Shown: in pieces, positions 17,456 to 27,100 of the stretch
Layout of the letters: every line of letters begins with the position of its first letter
How positions within the stretch are numbered: the first letter of the stretch is position 1
Position numbers and translations under genes: made by a program
The notes under the pieces: generated by a model
The model's input: only the letters and a program-made list of their open reading frames with translations
Told to the model about the DNA's origin: nothing
Database searches by the model: none
Assembly: GCA_013416395.1 (NCBI GenBank)
Contig: JACCEP010000005.1
Coordinates: forward strand, 124,001 to 188,000
Direction: 5' to 3'
Length of the DNA: 64,000 bases
Source: Alcaligenaceae bacterium
GTDB taxonomy: Bacteria; Pseudomonadota; Gammaproteobacteria; Burkholderiales; Burkholderiaceae_B

Positions 17456-17534
17456 TGGTGCCCCCCCCGTGAGTCGAACACGGCACCAACAGATTATGAG
17501 TCTGCTGCTCTAACCAAGCATGAGCTAGAGGGGC
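17456..17534 (-). tRNA. tRNA with CAU anticodon, probably tRNA-Ile2
   Basis: The minus strand folds as a cloverleaf: acceptor GCCCCTC with GGGGGGC (one T-G wobble), D-stem GCTC/GAGC, anticodon stem GCAGA/TCTGT with loop CTCATAA, variable loop TGGTG, T-stem CCGTG/CACGG with loop TTCGACT, discriminator A and encoded CCA. The anticodon CAT fits elongator Met or the lysidine-modified Ile2 species. The variable-loop region and anticodon arm look closer to E. coli tRNA-Ile2 than to tRNA-Met, so Ile2 is favoured. The D-loop (ATGCTTGGTTA) is 11 nt, about 2 nt longer than the usual form, giving 79 nt in total. Confidence 0.88.
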
Positions 17535-17717
17535 GTATCGAAAGAATGCCTGCTGCAACTTGGCAAAACTCTGTCGATAAGCCCGCAATTATTGCACAAC
17601 CTGCCGCTTTTTGCCTAGCAGGCCGACAAGTCGCCAAACATAGGCCGCTTCAGGCTGACTGTGTTATTCAACAATGGTATCGTTGCCCCAAATAACTATT
17701 GGTGACCGGAGTTTGTA

Positions 17718-20700
17718 ATGCGTCTTGCCATCGGGGCTTTGCTATCGTGTGTTTTGTATTTGCCTTCTGCATGGGGGGCACAAATTGTTCAGTTTTCCCC
17801 ACAGGGCACGGTTGCCAATATTGAGCGGGTCAGCCTTACTTTTGATAAAGATGTCATCGCATTCGGTGACAATCAGGTGGCGCCGCCGGTAAGTCTGACG
17901 TGCGATGACGCTGAAGCAGATGGCCACGGCCGCTGGACAGACTCTCGTCGTTGGTATTTTGCTTTTTCCAATACCCTAGGCCCAGGTGTACGGTGTACGG
18001 CACAGCTTAACCCAGCTTTTAACGCACTAAATAATGAAGCCGTTACCGGCAACACCCGCTTTAGTTTTCAGACGGGCGGGCCGTATGTAACCAGTACACG
18101 GCCGTATGGCAATCAGGTGGATGAAGATCAGGTGTTTGTGTTGCGTTTCAACGGAGAAGTTGATCCGCAAACGCTGGTGGCCAATTCGCGCTGTCTGGTC
18201 GAGGGTTTGGGTGAGGCCGTGCCCGTTCGGCTTATTACCGGCCAGGCGCGCACGGACATACTCGAAGCAACTTATTATTCTCGCGCTACTGCCGTTGATA
18301 CGCCTGCCATGCAACTGCTGCAATGCAAGCGCACGCTGCCCGCCGAAGCCGACGTGCAGTTGCAGGTCGGGCCAGGCGTTGCAACCCCGTCGCGCGGCCA
18401 GCAGGCAGGTGTGCCGACTCTGGAGCCCCAGACCTTCGACTACACCGTTCGTGAGGCTTTCAAGGCAAGCATGACGTGCATGCGCGAAAACTCCGGCCAG
18501 CCATGCAATCCCGTAACTTCCATAGACGTCAGGTTTTCGGCACCGATTACCCGCGCCGAGGCCAGCAAGATCCGCCTTAAAGTAGGCGATGCTGAGCGTT
18601 CACCGAAGCTCGATAGTGATGATGATGACAACAACGAGGACCAAGGGCGGGTATTGTCACGGGTTACTTTTGCAGGCCCCCTGCCAGAAAGCGAGGCACT
18701 GGTGCTCAATCTGCCTGAAGGCCTCACCGATGACGCAGGCCGCCCACTTACTAACGCCGATCAGTTTCCTTTGGCTTTCCGCACGGCCGAGTTTCCACCC
18801 TTGGTTAAATTTGCCGCCTCGCCATTCGGAATTATTGAGCGCTTTGCCAACGTAGCTCCAGGAGGCGATGAAGCGAGTGATCCGGCCAGCATGGCGGTTA
18901 CGCTGCGCAATGTTGAGGCTGAGCTGCTGACACGTGAATTGCGACAGTCGGCTGGCAAAGTGTCTGACTACACGGTAAAAGACGACAAAGAAGTGCTGCT
19001 GTGGTTGTCGCGTCTGAACAGGCTGGATGAAAACCATTGGTCTGCTTCCCAGTACAAAGCCATTATGGCTGGGCGCAAACCCAAGTCTGACGATGGCGAT
19101 CGTATTGACTCCCGCCAGGTTTCGGCACTGAGCGGGCGCGAGGGTGTGCGTACGCTGCAGCTTCCTGGCGCTGGTCAACAGGGGCCAAGGCCCTTCGAGG
19201 TAGTAGGTGTGCCGCTGGTAGAGCCTGGTTTCCATGTTCTTGAAATTGAATCCGCAAGGCTGGGGAAATCGCTGATTGAGTCCGGAAAGCCCATGTACGT
19301 GCGAACGTCGGCGCTGCTTACTAATCTTGGGGTGCATGTCAAGACGGGGCGTGATGACACACTTGTGTGGGTGACCACACTTGATGATGGCAAGGTTGTG
19401 CCTCAGGCATCGGTTGCAGTGCTCGATTGCAATGGCAAGGAGCTGGCGCGCGGTGAAACAGACGCAAACGGTATATGGCACCATCATGAGCCCTTGAGTG
19501 ACGACAACCGCTATTGTTCGGACACGGGGCTTAGCGGTCTTTACGTGTCGGCGCGCATTGATGCCAGTCATGCTCAGGCGCGTGGCCGTGCTGATTTTTC
19601 GTTCGCACTCACTAACTGGAATGACGGGATCGAGTCGTGGCGTTTCAATGTGCCGACCGACACTCGCGTCACCCCAACAAGGGTTGTGCACACGGTGTTC
19701 GACCGTACGCTGCTGCGAGCCGGTGAAACCGTATCCATGAAACATTTTGTACGCGACCAGACCCGCAATGGTTTGAGCGTGCCGCACGACGCGCTACCCA
19801 CCATGCTGATTATTGAGCATCAGGGTTCTGATCAGCGCTATGAAATTCCCGTTAAGTGGGATGAAACCCCAACCGGAGGGCTCTCTGCGACTAATCAATT
19901 TGCAATCCCCGAAACGGCCCGGCTAGGCGTGTATTCGGTCACACTAAAGGGCAAGAGGGATGACTATTGGTATGAGCCGGGCGAGTTCAGGGTTGAGGAA
20001 TTTAAACTGCCTTTACTGACTGGGCATGTGAAGCTGACAGGCCCTTCGGGTGAGGTGCCCCTTGTGGCGCCAGCTAACCTGACGGCAGACATACAGATTG
20101 CCTATGTAGCGGGAGGCTCGGCCGGCAAACTGCCCGTGACGCTTTCGGGAGTCGTGCGAGAACGCCATGTCAGCTTCAGTGAGTATGATGAATTTTCATT
20201 TGACGTGCCGGATGAGTCTGCGACAGACGAACGCGCCGAAGAGGATGAGGGCAATGAGGATGAGCAGGGCGATCAACAGAATCGCGCTGGTGCGCCAAAG
20301 CTGTTTCTTGATAAGCAAAAAGTGGTGCTGGACGGACAGGGCGGCGCACGGTTTCAGATTGACGCGTTGCCAACCATTACTCGACCCCAAGAGTTTTTGA
20401 CTGAAGCCAGTTTTTTTGACCCGAACGGTGAGCTTCAGACGCTGTCTCAGATGACGCCGGTATGGCCAGCTGCGGTGCAGGCAGGTATTAAAACCGAAAG
20501 TTGGCAACAAGCCGGTAAGCCTGCAAAGGTTGAGGTGCTGGCGCTTACGCTGACGGGCAAGCCACAGGCGGGGGTGGATATGTCGGTCAGTGCTGTGGCC
20601 CGCAAAACCTACTCGGTGCGCAAGCGCTTGGTGGGCGGTTTCTACAGTTATGACAATCACACCGAAACGACTGATTTAGGCGTGCAGTGTGACGGTAAGA

Positions 20701-23700
20701 CCGATGACAAGGGTAAGCTGGCTTGCGAAATAAACCTGACTGAGCCTGGTTCAATCCAGCTTGTGGCTACGGCCAAAGACGATCAGGGACGCGCTTCGCG
20801 TGCAGCACGAACGATATGGATTACCGGTGCAGGCGACCTGTGGTTTGGCGGCAGCAATGATGACCGTATCGATGTGATTCCGGCTCGCAAAGACTGGAAG
20901 CCGGGTGAAACGGCAGAGTTCCAGGTGCGTATGCCATATCGACACGCCACGGCCCTGGTGGCGGTCGAACGTGAAGGCGTACTGAAGACGCAGATCGTTG
21001 AGCTGAAAGGTTCAGATCCTACGATTCGCATTCCCATCGAGGCAGAGTGGGGCCCCAATGTGTATGTTTCTGTGCTGGCTTTGCGAGGGCGGGTGCGCGA
21101 GGTGCCCTGGCAGTCTTTCTTTAGCTGGGGGTGGCGTAACCCCGGGGTCTGGTATGACGCGTTCAAAACCAAGGGAGACACTTACTCGGCACCCACGGCG
21201 CTGATCGATCTGGCCAAGCCTTCGTTCAGGTTTGGTCTGGCTGAAATACGCGTGTCTGATGACCTGGACAAGCTTGACGTAAAAGTAAGTGCCAACCACG
21301 AAACTTACCAGGTGCGGGATAAAGCGCAAGTCACCATACAGGTGACTACGCCCGATGGTAAGCCTGCGTCTCACGGTACTGTGGCGTTTGCGGCGGTTGA
21401 TCAGGCGCTACTTGAGTTGGCCCCCAATACCAGCTGGAACTTGCTCGACGCCTTGCGCCAGTTGCACAGTTATGGGGTAGAAACCGCGACCGCCCAAATG
21501 CAGGTTGTGGGGCGTCGCCATTATGGACGCAAGGCGTTGCCGGCTGGCGGTGGGGGCGGAAAGAGCCCTACGCGCGAGTTGCTTGATACGCTGCTTGTGT
21601 GGAAGCCCTCGGTCGAACTTGATGCCGACGGCAAAGCCACGATTGAGGTGCCATTGAACGATGCCATTACGCGTTTCCAGTTGGTGGCTATTGCCGACTT
21701 TGGTGCAGAGCGTTTTGGTACGGGTTCGACACAAATCGTCAGCACTCAAGACCTGCAGATTATTCCAGGTTTGCCCGCGGTCGCACGCGAAGGTGATCGC
21801 TATCAGGCTATGTTGACCTTGCGCAATGCCACCCAGCATGACATGCAGGTGAGCGTGGGGGCCTCCTATAAAGGTAATGGGGTTGCGCCTGGCTCGTTGC
21901 CGACTCAAGAGATGGTGTTGGCGGCGGGTTCTGCAGGTGTAGCCGTGTGGGATATCCAAGCTCCGGAAAGCAACCTGTTTATTGACACCACATCGCTGGC
22001 CTGGACGTTTGAAGCACATGAAACGCGGGGTGACAAGCCTGCCGCTGATCGCCTCGCATTTACGCAGAAGCTGCTTCCTGCCGTACCTGTTCGTACGCGA
22101 CAGTCCACGTTGTTGTCTGTGGATGCGGCCAAGCCTGCGGTCAGGCTGGAGGTGTCGCCGCCAGCAGGCGCTCTGGTCAATGCTGATGGGGTGCCACGTG
22201 GTGGTCTGCAGGTGCATCTGCAATCCACGCTCGCGGGTGGCCTGCCTGGGGTCAAAGAGTGGTTTCAGGCTTACCCCTACACTTGCCTGGAGCAGGTGAG
22301 TTCACGCGCCATCGGGCTGATGGACACCACTACGTGGGCTGGCATTATGCGTCGGTTGCCGGATTACATGGATGCAGATGGGTTGGTTTCCTATTTTCCG
22401 GGGGCACGCTACGGCAATGAAGTACTTACCGCCTACCTGTTAGTGATCAGCCACGAGGCACAGGCACTGGGCATGCCATTCGAGATCCCGTCTGCACAGC
22501 GTAACCAAATGCTTGACGGTTTGCAGGCCTTTGCGCAAGGCAAGCTAAAGCGCGAGCGCTGGTCACCTACACGTGATCTGTATATGCGCAAGCTGACGGT
22601 TCTTGAGGCGTTGTCCCGCTATGACCGGTTTACGCCAAACATGCTGGACAGCATCGCCATTACGCCTGACCGCTGGCAGACCTCGGCCATTATTGACTGG
22701 CTAAGCTTGTTGCAGCGTGTGCAGAGCATTCCTCAGAGGCCACAGCGTATTGAACAGGTGGGGCATGTGCTGCGTGCACGCCTGGCAGCCAGTGGCACCA
22801 CGCTCACGTTTGCACAAGATAGCCTGAATGATTCCTGGTGGATGATGCAGGGCGGCGACGCTAACCTTGCGCGACTGATGATTGTGGCACTCGATGCCAA
22901 CCAATGGGATGACGACATGCCTCGTCTGGCGCAGGGCCTGCTTGGCTTGCAGCGTCGTGGCGCATGGCGCACAACCACGGCCAATCTTCTGGGTACGCTG
23001 GCCATTGAAAAGTTTGCGCGCAAGTTCGAGCGTGAGCCGGTGTCGGGAACGGTGCGAGTTGGTCTGGCATCGGGGTCGCTGCGCACCTTTGATTGGGATA
23101 CCGCCAAGGCCAACCAGGGCGTGCGCACATTTGATATGTTGCAGCCCTGGAGCAAAGCCAAATCAGACGCGCTCGCCATTATTCCTAATGGCGGGGGCAG
23201 CGCCTGGGCGACGGTACGCTCGCTTGCGGCCGTGCCGACGCTTAAACCTTTGGTATCGGGCTATGAGCTAACGCGCAGCATCAAGCCTGTTACACGTGCA
23301 GTGCCTGATGTATGGTCGCGTGGTGACGTGTATCGGGTGACATTAACGATACGTGCCGAGGCACCTATGACCTGGGTGGTGCTCAGTGATCCTATTCCAG
23401 CCGGAGCGATCGTGCTTGGCAGCGGGCTGGGGCGTGACTCATCCATTTCAACCATGGGTGAAAAAGGCAGCACGGGCTGGTTTGGCCCTAGCTTTATCGA
23501 GCGCAGCTTTGAGGCCTACCGTGCTTATTATGAATATTTGCCCAAGGGTACAACTACCATCGACTACACCGTGCGGCTAAATACGGCGGGCAGTTTCAAT
23601 TTACCGTCTACGCGCATTGAGGCGTTGTATCAACCTGACGTTTTTGGCGAGTTTCCGAACAAGGAAAACATGGTGGTCAAGCCTGCCGCAGAAGAGGGGC

Positions 23701-23768
23701 AAGCTGCGAACCAGCCAGAAAATGAGGACGGCAAGGTCAAACGTGCAGCCGGGGCAGGTGGAACCTAA
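17718..23768 (+). CDS. Bacterial alpha-2-macroglobulin family protein (2016 aa)
   Basis: A very large secreted protease trap. A signal peptide (about residues 1-21, ending SAWGA) directs export; no lipobox Cys follows it, unlike lipidated E. coli YfhM. Ig-like macroglobulin domains fill the first 1,200 residues, including the MG2 region FDRTLLRAGETVSMKHFVRD and, after residue 1,250, the A2M segment LLVWKPSVELDADGKATIEV. The thioester motif YTCLEQV holds Cys1523 and Gln1526, so covalent trapping is expected, followed by the alpha-helical thioester domain and the MG10-type C-terminus. It lies 3 bases before pbpC, the usual pairing. An acidic insert near residue 840 (DERAEEDEGNEDEQGD) and a charged tail are unusual. 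Confidence 0.93.
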   Translation: MRLAIGALLSCVLYLPSAWGAQIVQFSPQGTVANIERVSLTFDKDVIAFGDNQVAPPVSLTCDDAEADGHGRWTDSRRWYFAFSNTLGPGVRCTAQLNPAFNALNNEAVTGNTRFSFQTGGPYVTSTRPYGNQVDEDQVFVLRFNGEVDPQTLVANSRCLVEGLGEAVPVRLITGQARTDILEATYYSRATAVDTPAMQLLQCKRTLPAEADVQLQVGPGVATPSRGQQAGVPTLEPQTFDYTVREAFKASMTCMRENSGQPCNPVTSIDVRFSAPITRAEASKIRLKVGDAERSPKLDSDDDDNNEDQGRVLSRVTFAGPLPESEALVLNLPEGLTDDAGRPLTNADQFPLAFRTAEFPPLVKFAASPFGIIERFANVAPGGDEASDPASMAVTLRNVEAELLTRELRQSAGKVSDYTVKDDKEVLLWLSRLNRLDENHWSASQYKAIMAGRKPKSDDGDRIDSRQVSALSGREGVRTLQLPGAGQQGPRPFEVVGVPLVEPGFHVLEIESARLGKSLIESGKPMYVRTSALLTNLGVHVKTGRDDTLVWVTTLDDGKVVPQASVAVLDCNGKELARGETDANGIWHHHEPLSDDNRYCSDTGLSGLYVSARIDASHAQARGRADFSFALTNWNDGIESWRFNVPTDTRVTPTRVVHTVFDRTLLRAGETVSMKHFVRDQTRNGLSVPHDALPTMLIIEHQGSDQRYEIPVKWDETPTGGLSATNQFAIPETARLGVYSVTLKGKRDDYWYEPGEFRVEEFKLPLLTGHVKLTGPSGEVPLVAPANLTADIQIAYVAGGSAGKLPVTLSGVVRERHVSFSEYDEFSFDVPDESATDERAEEDEGNEDEQGDQQNRAGAPKLFLDKQKVVLDGQGGARFQIDALPTITRPQEFLTEASFFDPNGELQTLSQMTPVWPAAVQAGIKTESWQQAGKPAKVEVLALTLTGKPQAGVDMSVSAVARKTYSVRKRLVGGFYSYDNHTETTDLGVQCDGKTDDKGKLACEINLTEPGSIQLVATAKDDQGRASRAARTIWITGAGDLWFGGSNDDRIDVIPARKDWKPGETAEFQVRMPYRHATALVAVEREGVLKTQIVELKGSDPTIRIPIEAEWGPNVYVSVLALRGRVREVPWQSFFSWGWRNPGVWYDAFKTKGDTYSAPTALIDLAKPSFRFGLAEIRVSDDLDKLDVKVSANHETYQVRDKAQVTIQVTTPDGKPASHGTVAFAAVDQALLELAPNTSWNLLDALRQLHSYGVETATAQMQVVGRRHYGRKALPAGGGGGKSPTRELLDTLLVWKPSVELDADGKATIEVPLNDAITRFQLVAIADFGAERFGTGSTQIVSTQDLQIIPGLPAVAREGDRYQAMLTLRNATQHDMQVSVGASYKGNGVAPGSLPTQEMVLAAGSAGVAVWDIQAPESNLFIDTTSLAWTFEAHETRGDKPAADRLAFTQKLLPAVPVRTRQSTLLSVDAAKPAVRLEVSPPAGALVNADGVPRGGLQVHLQSTLAGGLPGVKEWFQAYPYTCLEQVSSRAIGLMDTTTWAGIMRRLPDYMDADGLVSYFPGARYGNEVLTAYLLVISHEAQALGMPFEIPSAQRNQMLDGLQAFAQGKLKRERWSPTRDLYMRKLTVLEALSRYDRFTPNMLDSIAITPDRWQTSAIIDWLSLLQRVQSIPQRPQRIEQVGHVLRARLAASGTTLTFAQDSLNDSWWMMQGGDANLARLMIVALDANQWDDDMPRLAQGLLGLQRRGAWRTTTANLLGTLAIEKFARKFEREPVSGTVRVGLASGSLRTFDWDTAKANQGVRTFDMLQPWSKAKSDALAIIPNGGGSAWATVRSLAAVPTLKPLVSGYELTRSIKPVTRAVPDVWSRGDVYRVTLTIRAEAPMTWVVLSDPIPAGAIVLGSGLGRDSSISTMGEKGSTGWFGPSFIERSFEAYRAYYEYLPKGTTTIDYTVRLNTAGSFNLPSTRIEALYQPDVFGEFPNKENMVVKPAAEEGQAANQPENEDGKVKRAAGAGGT

Positions 23769-23771
23769 GTC

Positions 23772-25958
23772 ATGAGTAAGGCCGTGGCAAACCTTGCTGT
23801 TAGAAGCTGTGTTGCGCTGGCACTGGCCATCGGCTGTGCCGGGCCGTCGCTTGCCGTGCCATCGTTCAAGCAGGTTAAGAGCGACTATGCTGCCTCTGAT
23901 GTGCTGGTGCAAGACCGGACAGGGCAACTGCTTGAACGGGTACGGCTTGATTTTTACGCAAGGCGTGGAGACTGGATTGCCCTGGATGATGTATCCGTCG
24001 CCCTGCAGCGTGCTGTGATCATGTCGGAAGACCGACGCTTTTATTCGCATGGCGGCGTTGATTGGCAGGCCATGGCTTCAGCAGCCTGGGACAACCTCAT
24101 TAACACGCAACGCCGCGGTGCGTCGACACTCACCATGCAGTTATTGGGGTTGATTGACCCTGCGTACAGTCGCGGGCCAGGTGGGCGCAGTGTCAGCGAC
24201 AAGATTGATCAGGCATTTGAGGCGCGTCGGCTGGAAGATGATTGGAGCAAACCCCAGATTCTGGAAGCCTATCTTAATTTGGTTGCATTTCGCGGTGAGC
24301 TCGAAGGTGTGGATGCGCTGTCGCACGTGCTTTTCCAGAAGGATCCCAGTGGGCTGAATATGCGCGAGGCTGCGCTGGCGGCTGTACTGTTGCGCGGCCC
24401 CAATGCCCCTGAGCCTGTTCTGGTGCGGCGCACCTGCGCGCTTCTGGGAGAAATGGGGCAGCCAGCCGAATGCACCGGTTTGCGCGATTTCGTCTATCTG
24501 GTTTTGCAGCGTAAGTCGGCGCCGTGGGCAGGTCGCCGCGGGTTGGCACCGCATTTTGCGCGGCTTGCTCTACAGGGGCTTGATAAGTCTGCGCTGAGGC
24601 CGGGTCAGGTCGTAAGTACATCGCTCAATGCAGAGCTTCAGCGTTTTGCGCTGCATTCGGTTGCGCTCAGGCTGCGCGAACTTGATATGGCAAATGTGCG
24701 TGATGCGGCTGTGGTCGTATTGGACAATAGTAGTGGTGAAGTGCTGGCCTATGTGGGCTCTTCGGGTGGGCTTTCGGGCGCCACATATGTTGACCATGCA
24801 AGATCGCGCCGCCAGGCGGGGTCAACCCTCAAGCCATTCTTGTATGCGCAGGGGTTGGAGCAGCAACGGCTTACGGCTGTGTCGTTGCTTGATGACGGGC
24901 CGCTCAATCTTTCTACTGGCAGCGGTCTTTATATTCCGCAAAACTATGATGAGCAGTTTTCAGGCTGGGTCAGCGTGCGTACGGCGTTGGCGTCGTCGCT
25001 GAATATTCCCGCTGTCAGAGTGTTGACCATGGTTACGCCGGATGCGTTTGCGCGTCTGCTGGTGCGGCTGGGCCTGCCGTTGGAGGAAACCGGTGACTTT
25101 TATGGCTACAGCCTGGCCCTGGGCAGTGCTGATGTAAGCCTGTTGACGCTTACCAATGCTTATCGTGCGCTGGCTAATTTGGGCACAGTATCCAAGTCAC
25201 GGTTGCTGCCGGTTGCCGAGGGAAGAGCAGACCAGGCACAAACCGTGATGGCGTCGGGTGCGGCCTGGATTGTGGGTGATATTCTTTCCGACCGGCAGGC
25301 GCGTGCGCGTACGTTTGGGCTCGACAGCCCATTGTCCACCCCCTTCTGGACGGCGGTTAAAACAGGCACCAGCAAAGATATGCGTGATAACTGGTGTATG
25401 GGTTGGTCTGATCGCTACACCGTGGGTGTCTGGGTCGGCAATAGCGGTGGTGCCAGTATGCGTGAGGTGTCGGGCGTCTCCGGGGCTGGCCCTATCTGGC
25501 ACGACATCATGACGTATCTGCACCGTGGGCAGGGCAGCCGTCAGCCAGCCATGCCCGCTTCTGTCAGTACCGGGCAGGTTAGCTTCGAGCAAGGCATTGA
25601 GCCGACACGTCAGGACGTGTTTCTGGGCGATACGCAAGTACAGCGGGTTGAGCTGGCACGCAGCCAATTGACGACCAACCAGGGCACACCACGTATTACG
25701 CAACCGGCTGATCAGGCTATTCTTGCGCTAGACCCGGACATTCCATGGAAACATCAGCGCGTCTGGTTGCACGCTGCCAACATTGCGGCGGGCATGGCTA
25801 AAAATGTATCGTGGCGTGTGGATGGCCACATCATCGGAAGTGGTGCCCGCATTGCCTGGGCGCCTGAACCAGGTAAGAAACGCATAGAGTTATTGGACGG
25901 ACAAGGCAGGGTGGTTGATACCGTTATGCTGGAGGTGCGTGATGTACGGATCCGTTGA
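23772..25958 (+). CDS. pbpC: Penicillin-binding protein 1C
   Basis: A 728-residue bifunctional peptidoglycan synthase. A short N-terminal hydrophobic segment anchors it. The glycosyltransferase-51 domain carries catalytic Glu86 in MSEDRRFYSHGG and the RRGASTLTMQL motif. The transpeptidase has Ser351 in AGSTLKPFLY (SxxK), the SLN triad in ASSLNIPAVR and Lys530 in VKTGTSKD. The last 90 residues form the PBP1C-specific C-terminal domain. Coupling to the macroglobulin gene upstream (3-base gap) is conserved across proteobacteria. It has been read as repairing the wall at places where proteases have breached the outer membrane and been trapped. Confidence 0.95.
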   Translation: MSKAVANLAVRSCVALALAIGCAGPSLAVPSFKQVKSDYAASDVLVQDRTGQLLERVRLDFYARRGDWIALDDVSVALQRAVIMSEDRRFYSHGGVDWQAMASAAWDNLINTQRRGASTLTMQLLGLIDPAYSRGPGGRSVSDKIDQAFEARRLEDDWSKPQILEAYLNLVAFRGELEGVDALSHVLFQKDPSGLNMREAALAAVLLRGPNAPEPVLVRRTCALLGEMGQPAECTGLRDFVYLVLQRKSAPWAGRRGLAPHFARLALQGLDKSALRPGQVVSTSLNAELQRFALHSVALRLRELDMANVRDAAVVVLDNSSGEVLAYVGSSGGLSGATYVDHARSRRQAGSTLKPFLYAQGLEQQRLTAVSLLDDGPLNLSTGSGLYIPQNYDEQFSGWVSVRTALASSLNIPAVRVLTMVTPDAFARLLVRLGLPLEETGDFYGYSLALGSADVSLLTLTNAYRALANLGTVSKSRLLPVAEGRADQAQTVMASGAAWIVGDILSDRQARARTFGLDSPLSTPFWTAVKTGTSKDMRDNWCMGWSDRYTVGVWVGNSGGASMREVSGVSGAGPIWHDIMTYLHRGQGSRQPAMPASVSTGQVSFEQGIEPTRQDVFLGDTQVQRVELARSQLTTNQGTPRITQPADQAILALDPDIPWKHQRVWLHAANIAAGMAKNVSWRVDGHIIGSGARIAWAPEPGKKRIELLDGQGRVVDTVMLEVRDVRIR

Positions 25959-25974
25959 TGGAGGGTTTTGCTGG

Positions 25975-25994
25975 TTATGTGATGCGTCACATAA
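25975..25994. promoter_or_regulatory. Palindrome TTATGTGA-N4-TCACATAA, candidate operator
   Basis: Perfect 8-bp arms with a 4-nt centre lie 17 bases after pbpC and about 200 bases before the next gene. The spacing (TGTGA-N4-TCACA) fits neither the CRP (N6) nor the FNR half-site pattern. A second, looser inverted repeat (TGCAC...GTGCA) follows directly. No T-run, so it is more operator- than terminator-like. Confidence 0.4.
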
Positions 25995-26192
25995 TGCACC
26001 AAAATAATGTGCAATCCGTCAGAATACGGCGTCGTCAGACCTGCAGGGTTATGTGGCTATGTGGCTTTGTGTTTTTTGGGTTATATAAACATTTAAGCCT
26101 TTCTACATATTGACAGATATTGACGGCAACGACTTCTGGCAACTGGTACACTTTTCTGATTATTGTTTTACATTTGAGAGTGGGGAGTATCT

Positions 26193-26861
26193 ATGATGAC
26201 AGCTCGTACCTTGGCCCGTATTCTTGCGCCGATTAGTCTGGCCGCTCTGGCTGCCTGCCAGACGACCGGTCCCACACAGAAGCCAGCGCAGGGCCCATCT
26301 GCCGAAACAGCTTCACCAGCCGAGACCGCTCCCACCCAGCCTCAAGCACAGGCGCAACCTCAGGCGCAAGCCCAGGGTGCCGCTGTCGCTGTGTTCCTGG
26401 CAGATACCGCCGACCGCACAGGCTGGACGCCCGTTGAGGTTGATGCCGGCAAGCTTTATGTCAACCCGCAGCCCGTGCTTACGCGCGATGATCTTTCAGG
26501 AGTACAGGCGGGTTCTAGCAAAGATGGCACAGGTCTGCTGGCTCTCCAGCTAAATGCGTCTGGCAAAGCCAAAATTGCCGATGCCACCACCAAAAACCCC
26601 AACCTGCGGCTTGCGCTTGTTGTAGGGCGCACCATGCTTGCTGCTCCGGGCTACACAACGCCCGTCACCTCTGATCAATTAATTTTCGCGGTGGGTAGCG
26701 AGCAAAATGCCACAGCGGCTGCACGGGCAATTGCCGGTGTACCGCAAGATGGCACGGGCGACACACAGCAGCCGATGCAGCAGCAACAACAGCCTGCTCC
26801 ATCGGCAGCGCCAGCGCCCGTTCCAGCTCCAACTCAAATGCCGCAAGGCGCACCGCGTTAA
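26193..26861 (+). CDS. Lipoprotein with SecD P1-like domain and Gln/Pro-rich ends
   Basis: A 222-residue lipoprotein: signal peptide with lipobox LAACQTT (Cys22), then a Gln/Pro/Ala-rich linker. A folded domain (about residues 66-190) follows the pattern of the SecD periplasmic P1 head: VNPQPVLTRDDLSGVQAGSS, LALQLNASGKAKIADATTKN, LALVVGRTMLAAPGY and a closing NATAAARAIAG. The C-terminus is again low-complexity, with runs of Gln and Pro. SecD uses this domain in protein export; here it is alone, tethered to a membrane by lipid. GGGGAG precedes the first of two adjacent ATGs. Confidence 0.72.
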   Translation: MMTARTLARILAPISLAALAACQTTGPTQKPAQGPSAETASPAETAPTQPQAQAQPQAQAQGAAVAVFLADTADRTGWTPVEVDAGKLYVNPQPVLTRDDLSGVQAGSSKDGTGLLALQLNASGKAKIADATTKNPNLRLALVVGRTMLAAPGYTTPVTSDQLIFAVGSEQNATAAARAIAGVPQDGTGDTQQPMQQQQQPAPSAAPAPVPAPTQMPQGAPR

Positions 26862-27100
26862 ATCAGTGCTTGGTCATTTCTGCAAAGGTGGGTATTGGCC
26901 CATCCTTTAAGGGGTAAAAGGCAAAATTCCGTACTTTTTTTCAAGTTGTTTTAACTCGGTTTTTTGCCATTTTTCCAAGATGCAAGCTATGCATTGCGGC
27001 GTTTTTAGCTAAAAATACGTACGTAGTGCAATAGCGACAAGCCGCCAGTATTTATGCGCAAGCCGGTCGCTGTTCAACATATGCCCGCTCGGCCCAGCCC

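Noticed and set aside
18657-19787. 376-residue minus-strand open frame inside the macroglobulin gene
   Set aside because: Antisense shadow of a clearly coding gene; rich in Arg, His and Gln as expected of such frames.
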